Shown here one piece after another: positions 1 to 6,512 of a stretch of 8,902 nucleotides of DNA. The position numbers and the translations under genes were made by a program. Under the pieces are notes generated by a model. That model was not told the origin of the DNA. It did not search any database and saw nothing but the letters and a program-made list of their open reading frames with translations. Source of the stretch: Flavobacteriales bacterium (GTDB lineage: Bacteria; Bacteroidota; Bacteroidia; Flavobacteriales_F; PHOS-HE28); assembly GCA_025455765.1 (NCBI GenBank), contig JALOLX010000200.1, positions 1-8,902 on the forward strand. The letters are read 5' to 3'. Numbering within the stretch: position 1 is the first letter of the stretch; each line of letters opens with the position of its first letter.

Positions 1-344
1 GCACCCGCTCTCGCAGATCTGCGGTCCGTGGTTCTCCCGCATATCTCATGCACTATCGGTTCTTCACGAACGTCGGTCATCCCTTCCGCCTAGTAGCGTT
101 GTTGGTTGAAGGTAACTTGCGGCCTTCCGAACTAAGGCGAAGATATCGAAGTCAGACTATAGAACCGTCCTCCTGCGAACGAAAGGGGACACGTGCGGTT
201 GAAGAGCGTGGTTGCCTGCATCTTGGGGGTGCTGTTCATGGCAAAGCACGCGGCGACCGGTCATTGGCTCGATGCCCCCCGAACGAAGCCCCCCTTCCAT
301 CCGTTGTGCCTCCGGTGCCCCGCCATCTCCGCACCTTTGTACCC
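1..344. other. Leader region with no supportable gene
   Basis: I see no convincing gene here. The frame of cinA stays open upstream to base 48, but the 99 codons before the ATG at 345 resemble nothing in the CinA family and look like chance. On the minus strand, short frames starting at ATG 49-47 and ATG 42-40 stay open to the left edge, so a divergent gene could begin here, but 14 to 16 codons are too few to judge. On the plus strand, a frame open from base 1 ends at tandem TAG codons (91-96) and could be the tail of an upstream gene; I do not recognise it. A possible RNA hairpin lies at 163-200. No tRNA, insertion sequence or clear promoter was recognised. Confidence 0.5.
163..200 (+). other. 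Possible bulged hairpin upstream of cinA
   Basis: AACCG at 163-167 pairs with CGGTT at 196-200. Directly inside it, TCCTC at 168-172 pairs with GGGGA at 185-189, with one G-T wobble. This gives ten base pairs closed by a 12-base loop and interrupted by a one-sided six-base bulge, CACGTG (190-195). It lies about 145 bases before the cinA start. It matches no riboswitch class I know and may be chance. Confidence 0.2.
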
Positions 345-1620
345 ATGACCAAGGACATTACGGCCGATATCATCTCCATCGGCGACGAGCTGCTGATCGG
401 ACAGACCATCAATACCAACGCGGGGTGGCTGGGGGAGCAGCTGGCCTTGGTAGGCATTCGTGCCCGGCAGGTGGTGACCATCAGCGACGACCGCACGGCC
501 ATCCTGGAGGCCTTGGACGCCAGCAAGGCCCACGTGGTGCTGATCACCGGCGGGTTGGGGCCCACCAAGGACGACATCACCAAGCACACCCTGTGCAGCT
601 ACTTCGGCACGCGGCTGGTGCGCCACGCCGACATCGAAGCGCGGGTGGTGGCCTTCTTCCAACGGCTGGGGCGCGATCCGCTGGAGGCCAACCGGGCTCA
701 GGCCGACCTGCCCGAAGCTTGTACGGTGATCCCCAATGACCGCGGCACGGCCAGCGGCATGTGGTTCGAGCGCGACGGACGGGTGTATGTGAGCATGCCC
801 GGTGTGCCCTACGAGATGAAGGCGATGATGCTGGGGCATGTGATCCCGCAACTGGTGGAACGCTATGCGCCGCCCACCATCGTACACCGCACCATCCTCA
901 CCACCGGCCTGGGCGAGAGCCACCTGGCCGAACGCATCGCGCCGTGGGAGGATGGGTTGGCCGAGCAGGGCATCAAGCTGGCCTACCTGCCCAGTCCAGG
1001 CCTGGTGAAGCTGCGCCTGAGCACCTATGCCAACGAGGACCCCGCTGGGGCCCGCGCACGGGTGGACGCACAGGCGCAGGACCTCTACACCCGCATCCCG
1101 GAGCTGATCTTCGGGGAGGGCGACGAGCGGCTGGAGCAGGTGGTGGGTCGGCTGCTAAAGGAGCGGGGGCAAAGCCTGTCGCTGGCGGAAAGCTGCACGG
1201 GCGGGTATGTGAGCCACCTGATCACGGGGGTGCCGGGCAGCTCGGCCTACTATACGGGCGGGGTGGTGAGCTATGCCAACGCGGTGAAGATGGAGGAACT
1301 GGGCATCCCGAGCGACATGCTGGAGCTGAACGGCGCGGTGAGCCAGCCCGTGGTGGAGCGTATGGCCCTGGGGGTGCGCGAAGCCTTGCGCACCGATTGG
1401 AGCGTGGCGCTGAGCGGGGTGGCGGGTCCGGACGGGGGCACGCCGGAAAAGCCGGTGGGTACGGTGTGGATGGCGGTGGCCGGGCCCCACGGGGTGCGCT
1501 CGCACTGCGGCTACTACCCGGGCAGCCGCGACCTGGTGATCCGCCGGAGCGCGCGCCTTGGCGGCCTTGAACATGCTGCGGCTGGGGCTGTTGAACGGCG
1601 TGAAGGCCGCCGGGGTGTAG
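345..1620 (+). CDS. cinA: CinA family protein (COG1058 domain plus nicotinamide-nucleotide amidase domain), frameshifted near the C-terminus
   Basis: Two-domain CinA protein. The N-terminal molybdopterin-binding-like (COG1058) domain covers about residues 5-170, with GDELLIGQ at 13-20 and GGLGPTKDD at 69-77; in studied relatives it has pyrophosphatase activity. The C-terminal domain (from about residue 262) is PncC-like and deamidates nicotinamide mononucleotide in pyridine nucleotide salvage; SCTGG at 283-287 carries the expected catalytic serine, and GPDGGTPEKPVGTVW follows at 361-375. The start at 345 is chosen because family similarity begins there. The frame breaks after residue 403, in a GCGCGCGC tract at 1549-1556. 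Reading on in the next frame from 1555 gives ALAALNMLR, the expected last helix, and a TAG at 1618-1620. Without a shift, reading would run to 1727 with an unrelated tail, into rpmB. Removing four bases (two GC units) restores a 423-residue protein of normal length whose spacing fits the family. The protein is expected to be cytoplasmic. Identity is firm; whether the break is real is not known. Confidence 0.9.
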
Positions 1621-1650
1621 GTCAGGAGCGTGTATTTGCAGATCCTGCAC

Positions 1651-1677
1651 TTGGTTCGGAAAATTCCCCTACATTTG
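1651..1677 (+). promoter_or_regulatory. Bacteroidota-type promoter for rpmB-rpmG-DUF4295
   Basis: TACATTTG at 1670-1677 is a full match to the Bacteroidota -7 consensus TAnnTTTG. A TTGG at 1651-1654 is a candidate -33 element, with 16 bases between TTG(G) and the -7 box, slightly shorter than the usual spacing. It lies between the cinA stop and the rpmB ATG at 1699, so transcription would begin about 10 to 15 bases before the start codon and give a very short leader. This suggests the ribosomal protein block has its own promoter, independent of cinA. Confidence 0.65.
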
Positions 1678-1698
1678 CGCCCCTGAATCAGTTCTGCC

Positions 1699-1898
1699 AT
1701 GTCCAAGGTCTGCCAGATCACCGGTAAGAAGGTCATCACCGGCCACAAGGTGTCGCACTCGAACACAAGTTCTTCCTCGCCGGGGAGAACAAGTGGGTGA
1801 GCCTGCGGGTGAGCGCCAATGGGCTGCGCACCATCAACAAGATCGGCCTGGCCGAAGCCCTGAAGCGCGCCAAGGCCAAAGGGTACCTCACGGCCTGA
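1699..1898 (+). pseudogene. rpmB: 50S ribosomal protein bL28 gene with internal deletion and frameshift
   Basis: bL28 is a component of the large ribosomal subunit. The first 22 codons from the ATG at 1699 read as a normal Bacteroidota bL28 start (SKVCQITGKK, then SHSN). The frame then turns into unrelated codons and stops at 1798-1800. From 1767, one frame over, the rest of bL28 reads cleanly (KFFLAGENKW, then GLRTINKIGLAEALKRAKAK) to a TGA at 1896-1898. The basic stretch that normally joins the halves (NKTKR.F..NL type) is absent. Against my recollection of the Flavobacterium johnsoniae protein, 14 residues are missing between N22 and the K at 1767, where only two bases remain. That implies a loss of 40 bases, and 40 is congruent to 1 modulo 3, exactly what the frame change needs. 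Restored length would be about 79 residues, normal for the family. The gene precedes rpmG by 24 bases. As written it cannot make bL28, so either the consensus is wrong here or another copy exists elsewhere. Confidence 0.88.
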
Positions 1899-1922
1899 AC
1901 CAACCCGTAATCTGCTGCTCCA

Positions 1923-2111
1923 ATGGCCAAGAAAGCGAAAGGCAACCGCATCCAGGTGATCATGGAATGCACCGAGCATAAGACCTCGGGTATGCCCGGC
2001 ACCAGCCGTTACATCACCACCAAGAACCGTAAGAACACCACCGAGCGGATGGAGTTGAAGAAGTACAACCCCATCCTGCGTCGCATTACGGTCCACAAAG
2101 AGATCAAGTAA
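1923..2111 (+). CDS. rpmG: 50S ribosomal protein bL33
   Basis: Small basic large-subunit ribosomal protein of 62 residues, full length for Bacteroidota bL33. The recognisable family pattern runs from MAKKAKGNRIQVIMECTEHK through TSRYITTKNRKNT to the ELKKYNP segment and a lysine-rich end. Only one of the zinc-ribbon cysteines of the C+ form is present (C16), so this is the zinc-independent (C-) type. It sits 24 bases after rpmB and 55 bases before the DUF4295 gene in the usual Bacteroidota order, presumably transcribed from the promoter before rpmB. The reading frame is intact. Confidence 0.95.
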   Translation: MAKKAKGNRIQVIMECTEHKTSGMPGTSRYITTKNRKNTTERMELKKYNPILRRITVHKEIK

Positions 2112-2166
2112 GCCGCGCCCTGCGCGATCCTGCTAACCCGAAAACGAGCGCTCCGGCGCGTGGAAC

Positions 2167-2322
2167 ATGGCAAAGAAGACCGTTGCTACCCTGAAAAAAG
2201 AAGGCGGAAAGACCTACACCAAGGTGATCCGCATGATGAAGAAGGAAGGCAGTAAAGGCTACTCCTTCGTGGAGCAAGTGATGGCCAGCGACGAAGCGGA
2301 CAAGCTTCTCGGCGGCAAGTAA
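2167..2322 (+). CDS. DUF4295 family protein (Bacteroidota ribosomal protein, bL38-like)
   Basis: A lysine-rich protein of 51 residues starting MAKKTVATLKKEGGKTYTKV, with the conserved core VIRMMKK followed by GYSFVEQVM. Position right after rpmG and before ftsY, length, and the MAKK.VATLK start identify it as DUF4295, a family restricted to Bacteroidota. From memory, the cryo-EM structure of the Flavobacterium johnsoniae ribosome assigned a protein of this family to the large subunit under the name bL38; I cannot check that here. Its place in a ribosomal protein block fits. It starts at the ATG at 2167, with a TAA at 2320-2322, and is followed by a perfect inverted repeat that probably ends the transcript. 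Confidence 0.88.
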   Translation: MAKKTVATLKKEGGKTYTKVIRMMKKEGSKGYSFVEQVMASDEADKLLGGK

Positions 2323-2342
2323 TTCCTCCTTCAACCCGCTTC

Positions 2343-2374
2343 AGAAAGGCCTTTCCTGCCGGGGAGGCCTTTCT
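2343..2374 (+). terminator. Probable terminator hairpin after the DUF4295 gene
   Basis: AGAAAGGCCT at 2343-2352 and AGGCCTTTCT at 2365-2374 form a perfect ten-pair stem around a 12-base loop (2353-2364). The downstream arm ends in TTTCT, although no long T run follows. It lies 20 bases after the DUF4295 stop and 17 bases before ftsY. It probably separates or attenuates the two transcription units, leaving ftsY to read-through or a promoter I cannot see. Confidence 0.6.
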
Positions 2375-2391
2375 ACGCGTTCAGCCCCACC

Positions 2392-3348
2392 ATGGCGTTC
2401 TTCGGACTCTTCGGGAAGAAAAAGGAAGCGGCCCAGGAAGCCGCCGAGCAGCAGGCCCTCGATGCCGGGCTCGAACGCTCGCGCGAAGGCCTCTTCGGTC
2501 GCTTGACCCGCGCCATCGCTGGCAAAAGCACCATTGACGATGAGGTGCTCGACCACCTGGAGGAGGTGCTCGTGAGCAGCGATGTGGGCGTGGAGACCAC
2601 CCTGCGCATCATCGAACGGGTGCAGGAGCGGGTGAAGCGCGACAAGTATGTGAGCACCAGCGAGCTCAACGGCATCCTGCGTGCCGAGGTGGCGGCCCTG
2701 ATGAAGGACCCCGCACCGGTGGATCCCACGATCAAGCCTTATGTGATCATGGTGGTTGGGGTGAACGGCGTGGGCAAGACCACCACCATCGGCAAGCTGG
2801 CCAACGCCTTCAAGAAGGAGGGCCGCAGCGTGGTGCTGGGCGCCGCAGATACCTTCCGCGCCGCCGCGGTGGACCAGCTGCGCATCTGGAGCGAACGCGT
2901 GGGGGTTCCCCTGGTGCAGCAAGGCATGAACGCCGACCCGGCCGCGGTGGCCTACGATGCGGTGGAGAGCGCCAAGGCCCGCGGTGCCGACGTGGTGATC
3001 ATCGATACCGCCGGGCGCCTGCACAACAAGGTGGGGCTGATGAACGAACTCACCAAGGTGCGCAACGTGATGCGCAAGGTGGTGCCCAATGCGCCCCATG
3101 AGGTGCTGCTGGTGCTCGATGCCAGCACCGGGCAGAACGCCATTGAGCAGGCGAAACAGTTCACCAAGGCAACGGATGTGACGGCGCTGGCCCTCACCAA
3201 GATCGACGGTACGGCCAAGGGGGGCGTGGCCATCGGCATCAGCGACCAGTTCAACATCCCCATCAAGTACCTGGGGGTGGGCGAAGGCATCGATCACCTG
3301 CAGGTGTTCGACAAGAAGGCCTTTGCGGAAGCCCTGTTCAGGGGCTGA
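2392..3348 (+). CDS. ftsY: Signal recognition particle receptor FtsY
   Basis: SRP-type GTPase that docks ribosome-nascent-chain/SRP complexes at the inner membrane for co-translational insertion of membrane proteins. It has 318 residues, a compact form with a short amphipathic and charged N-terminus (MAFFGLFGKKKEAAQEAAEQ) in place of the long acidic A domain of Escherichia coli FtsY. The N domain covers about residues 30-105 and the G domain 115-318. GTPase motifs are all present: P-loop GVNGVGKTTT (123-132), DTFRAAAVDQL (153-163), DTAGR (205-209), TKIDGTAKGG (269-278) and GVGEGIDHLQVFD near the C-terminus. It lies downstream of the DUF4295 gene, as in many Bacteroidota, but beyond a hairpin. 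Its 3' end faces the minus-strand OmpA-domain gene 15 bases away. The frame is intact. Confidence 0.97.
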   Translation: MAFFGLFGKKKEAAQEAAEQQALDAGLERSREGLFGRLTRAIAGKSTIDDEVLDHLEEVLVSSDVGVETTLRIIERVQERVKRDKYVSTSELNGILRAEVAALMKDPAPVDPTIKPYVIMVVGVNGVGKTTTIGKLANAFKKEGRSVVLGAADTFRAAAVDQLRIWSERVGVPLVQQGMNADPAAVAYDAVESAKARGADVVIIDTAGRLHNKVGLMNELTKVRNVMRKVVPNAPHEVLLVLDASTGQNAIEQAKQFTKATDVTALALTKIDGTAKGGVAIGISDQFNIPIKYLGVGEGIDHLQVFDKKAFAEALFRG

Positions 3349-3355
3349 GGCCCTG
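3339..3355. terminator. Weak two-way hairpin between converging genes
   Basis: CAGGG at 3339-3343 pairs with CCCTG at 3351-3355 around a seven-base loop that contains the ftsY stop codon. It sits between ftsY and the end of the minus-strand OmpA-domain gene, where a shared terminator would be expected, but the stem is only five pairs and no T run follows on either strand. Confidence 0.25.
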
Positions 3356-3363
3356 CCAGCGGG

Positions 3364-5619
3364 TCACGGCTTCAGCTTCTGCACCGCTTCGCCGCAGTCC
3401 TTGCAGCCGGTGATGATGAACTCCGTGCGGCGGTTCATCTGGTGCTCCTCCTCGCTGCATTCGGCACCATCGGTGCAGGCGTTCACCAGCTGACGCTCGC
3501 CGAAGCCCTTGGCCACGATGCGGTCCGCTGAGATGCCCTGTTCTAACAGGTATTGGCGGGTGCTTTGGGCGCGGCGTTCGCTGAGCGCGTCGTTGTACTC
3601 GGTGCTGGCGCGACTGTCGGTGTGCGAGCGCAGTTCGATGCGGATGGAAGGATCGAGGCGCAGCACCTGGGCCACGAGGTCCAGTTCACCGGCGGCATCG
3701 CTGCGGATGCGGTGGTCGCGGAAGTCGAAGTAGATGGGCCGCAGGTTCATGGCCTCCGCCATGTCGATACCGGCGGAGATGGGGCTGAGGCTGGTACCAT
3801 CCGGGCCCACCAGCGCCTGTTCCAGGAACATCAGCACGCGGAAGTCGATGAGCATGGACTTGCTGAGGTAGCCGGGCTTGGTGAAGGTGACCTCGAGGTT
3901 GAGGTCGTCGCCGTAGCGCCGGTCGGGCACCTGGCCTTGGGTGATGCCCATTTCGTTGGTGTAGCCGGTGAAGAGCAGGGTGCCGTCCCGCACATCCCGC
4001 ACGGTGACGTTCACACCTTCCAGCCACTCGTCGGTGGCGGCATCCTTCAGAATGGCGTTCACGGGCAGGTCCATCACGCTGTTGATGAACAGGTCGGGCA
4101 CGTCGGTATCGCCGTAAAGCGACACTTCGATCTCGTTGTTGGCCAGCTCGGCGTGCGATCCGCCGGGGATGCGGGCGTTCACCGAAGCAGGCACGTTGGG
4201 AGCGGGGAACTCGTAGACGCCCTGTGCGGAGGTGACGGTGCGTGCGATCTCGTTGCGGTACTGGTCGAACATGCGCACCTGGAGGTAGGGCACAGGTTGT
4301 GCGTCGGCGATGTCGAGCACCCGGCCGCGCCACTTGCGCTCCTCGTCGGGCTTGCTGTTCATGCGGAAGCGGTAGATGTTCTCCGTGCCGAGCGCATCGC
4401 CACGGTCAGAAACGAAGTAGGCGATGTCTCCGGTGCGATCGAGGCAGAGGCCGAAATCGTCAGCGGGGCCGTTCACCGGCGCGTTGAGGTTCTCCACCAG
4501 GCCGAAGCCTTCGCCCCGGATGGTGACGCGGAACAGGTCGAGGCCGCCCAAGCCCAGGTGACCGTCGGAGGCGAAGTAGAGGATGTTGTTGTAGACGTAG
4601 GGGAACATCTCATCGCCCTCGGTATTGATGGGGGCGCCAAGGTTCACGGGGGCATCCCAGCCGCCCTGATCGTTGAGGTGGCACACGTAGAGGTCCTTGC
4701 CACCGATGCCGCCGGGCATGTCGCTGGTGAAGTAGAGACGGCGACCGTCCTTGCTGAGCGCGGGGTGGCCCACGGAGTAGGAGGGACTGTTGTAGGTGAA
4801 GGCCCGTTCATTGGCCCACTGCCCGTTCTGCCGGGTGCGCACCATGATCTGCAGGTTGTTGATGCCTTCCTCGCTCAGCACCTTGCGGCCGTTCTGCACA
4901 TTGTTGCGGGTGAAGAACAGCGTGTTGCCATCGGGGCTGAGCACGGCATTGCTCTCGTGGTAATCGGTGTTGAGGCCTTTGGGGAGCGGGGTGATGCCCA
5001 CGACGGCACCGGTATCGTTGATGTTGGCGGTGTAGAGGTCGAGGAAGGGTTGGGCGTTCCAGCTGTGTACATGGCGCGAGCCGAAGCGTTCCACGCGGCT
5101 GGAGGCGAAGAACAGGGTGTCGCCCAGGATGAAGGGCGAGATGTCGGAATAGCCGCTGTTGAAGGGCACGGGCACGACCTTGTGGGTGATGCCATCGCCT
5201 TCGAGCAGGGCCACGAGCTTCTGCACGGCGTTCTCCTTGGTGCGCACGCGGCTGTCGGTGGGTGCCAGCTTGCCATAGCGCTTCAGCCAGAGGTCGCTGT
5301 CGGCGTACTGGCCCGATACGCGGAGCAGTTCCGCGTAGCGATAGAGGTCGATGGGGGTGGCCTGTGAGGATGCGGCCACGATGGCGTACCAGCGCTCGGC
5401 ATTGCGGGTATCGCGCAGGTTCCAGTAGCTCTCGCCCAGGCGGCGGGCGTGCTCGATGCTGTTGGCGTTGCGGTGGAAAGCCTGTTCATAGGCCTCGATG
5501 GCTTCGGCATAGCTGAAGGCCTCGAAGGCAAGGTCGCCCTGGCGGAGCAGTGCTTCCTGCGCACGGCCGATGAGGGCGGCACACACCAGCACGAGGGATA
5601 GGATGCTGCGGGCGGTCAT
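3364..5619 (-). CDS. PorE-like TPR / beta-propeller / OmpA-domain protein, T9SS-associated
   Basis: A 751-residue envelope protein. A signal peptide covers about residues 1-21 (hydrophobic SILSLVLVCAALIG, then RAQ); a cysteine lies in the hydrophobic core, but no proper lipobox is seen. TPR-like helices occupy about 22-135. Five PD40-type beta-propeller repeats follow at about 155-420, each with a block such as LSPDGNTLFFTR or LSKDGRRLYFTSD. Two carboxypeptidase-regulatory-like beta-sandwiches follow at about 430-510 and 517-600. The OmpA C-terminal peptidoglycan-binding domain is at 626-735; D668 in HTDSR and R683 in LSERRA are the expected ligands for diaminopimelate. This order matches PorE of Porphyromonas gingivalis and many OmpA proteins paired with PorP/SprF genes. 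It probably anchors the surface complex made by the two genes before it to the cell wall in the periplasm. The ATG lies four bases after the stop of the PorP/SprF frame, so it is the last gene of the operon. The frame is intact. Confidence 0.9.
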   Translation of the reverse strand: MTARSILSLVLVCAALIGRAQEALLRQGDLAFEAFSYAEAIEAYEQAFHRNANSIEHARRLGESYWNLRDTRNAERWYAIVAASSQATPIDLYRYAELLRVSGQYADSDLWLKRYGKLAPTDSRVRTKENAVQKLVALLEGDGITHKVVPVPFNSGYSDISPFILGDTLFFASSRVERFGSRHVHSWNAQPFLDLYTANINDTGAVVGITPLPKGLNTDYHESNAVLSPDGNTLFFTRNNVQNGRKVLSEEGINNLQIMVRTRQNGQWANERAFTYNSPSYSVGHPALSKDGRRLYFTSDMPGGIGGKDLYVCHLNDQGGWDAPVNLGAPINTEGDEMFPYVYNNILYFASDGHLGLGGLDLFRVTIRGEGFGLVENLNAPVNGPADDFGLCLDRTGDIAYFVSDRGDALGTENIYRFRMNSKPDEERKWRGRVLDIADAQPVPYLQVRMFDQYRNEIARTVTSAQGVYEFPAPNVPASVNARIPGGSHAELANNEIEVSLYGDTDVPDLFINSVMDLPVNAILKDAATDEWLEGVNVTVRDVRDGTLLFTGYTNEMGITQGQVPDRRYGDDLNLEVTFTKPGYLSKSMLIDFRVLMFLEQALVGPDGTSLSPISAGIDMAEAMNLRPIYFDFRDHRIRSDAAGELDLVAQVLRLDPSIRIELRSHTDSRASTEYNDALSERRAQSTRQYLLEQGISADRIVAKGFGERQLVNACTDGAECSEEEHQMNRRTEFIITGCKDCGEAVQKLKP

Positions 5620-5623
5620 CGGA

Positions 5624-6512
5624 CTAGAAGTAGCGGGGTGAACGGACGCGTTCGCGGGTGAACACGGGGTCGTAACTGATCATCACCTCATGGGCGGACA
5701 AGCGGCGTCTGCATGGACACCATCCCCACGATGCCGGCCTGGTGGCGGTAGGCGGCGCCCAGGGTGATGCGGTCCTGGAAGAAGAAGTTGGCGGCGAGGT
5801 CGCCCGAGAGCGGTGCGCCTTCGGTGGCGCGGAGCATCACCGAGGGACGGAACTTCACGGTGCCCATGGGCAGCACGCAACCCGCTGTGAGGAAAAGGTG
5901 GGTGGCCTCCTGGTGGAAGCGGGTGATGATGCCATCGCTATTGAACTGCCCCAGGTAGTTGCGCATGAGCTTGGGCACGGCCAGGCCCACATAACCCTTC
6001 TTGGACCAGAGGTAGGCTCCAAAGCCGAAGTTGGGCTGCACGCGGCCGGCCACATCGGACTGGAAGGTGGGGTCGTTGGGGTCGGTGTTCTCCACCTGGG
6101 TGTTGGCGATCACGGTATGGTCCACGCCGGCCTTGATGCCCAGGGCCAGTCGGGTGCGCTTGTTGAGCCGCATGCGGTAGGCGATGTCGCCGTAGGCACT
6201 GGTGGTGTAGGTGCGTCCGATGCGGTCGTGTACCAGGCTACCACCAGCGCCCAACGTGCGGTAGTTGATGGGGGCGTGGGCCGAGAGGGCATGGGTGACC
6301 GGGGCGCCATTGATGTTGCTCCATTGGATACGCGACACTGCGGCGGCGTTCAGCACATCGGCACTGCCTGCATAACCGGGCTGGATGGCCATCATGTTCC
6401 ACATGTACATGCTGTACAAGGGCTGTTGCTGGGCGAACACTGGTGCGCTGCACACCAGGGCCATCACCAGCAGCAGCTGGGCGGGACGCGGGGTTGAGCG
6501 TGCGGTGATCAT
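5624..6512 (-). CDS. PorP/SprF family T9SS outer-membrane protein, 3' end deleted and frameshifted
   Basis: Outer-membrane beta-barrel-type protein of the family needed for secretion and surface attachment of T9SS cargo with type B signals (SprF for SprB in Flavobacterium johnsoniae). A signal peptide covers about residues 1-27, ending PVFAQ. The family hallmark QQPLYSMYMWNMMAIQPGYAGS follows in two parts: QQPLYSMYMWNM, then AIQPGYAGS. GAGGSLVHDRIG, FGFGAYLWSKKGYVGLAVPK and ITLGAAYRHQAGIVGMVSMQ are also typical. The uninterrupted frame stops at 5690-5688 after 274 residues, without the usual last strands. In the next frame, bases 5698-5624 encode HEVMISYDPV and end SPRYF-stop, a classic PorP/SprF C-terminus. 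The linking strand (GYxYD type, about 20 residues) is missing, so about 60 bases, congruent to 2 modulo 3, appear lost near 5700-5715. The start ATG overlaps the stop of the repeat-protein gene as TGATG, and the recovered stop lies four bases before the next gene. Confidence 0.85.

Noticed and set aside
48..344. An N-terminal extension of CinA starting at 48
   Set aside because: The added 99 residues have no similarity to the family, and the ATG at 345 gives the normal N-terminus.
1..344. tRNA gene or group II intron remnant in the leader
   Set aside because: No T-loop motif with a matching acceptor stem and no intron domain V pattern could be found on either strand.
261..923. A 220-codon minus-strand frame opposite the start of cinA
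   Set aside because: Antisense of conserved CinA motifs; no family resemblance.
1549..1620. Programmed frameshift in cinA
   Set aside because: There is no classic slippery heptamer, and CinA is not known to use one; an indel in a GC tract explains the data more simply.
1155..2096. A 313-codon minus-strand frame crossing cinA, rpmB and rpmG
   Set aside because: It runs antisense to three recognised genes and has no recognisable family or signal.
2341..3297. A 318-codon minus-strand frame opposite ftsY
   Set aside because: Histidine-, glycine- and alanine-rich antisense of a clearly conserved GTPase.
3553..5367. A 604-codon open frame on the plus strand opposite the OmpA-domain gene
   Set aside because: Its translation is dominated by V, G, A, E and H with no domain, as expected for the antisense of a GC-rich gene; the minus-strand product has a signal peptide, a propeller and an OmpA domain.
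5742..6497. A 251-codon plus-strand frame opposite the PorP/SprF gene
   Set aside because: Low-complexity antisense composition; the other strand has a signal peptide and family motifs.
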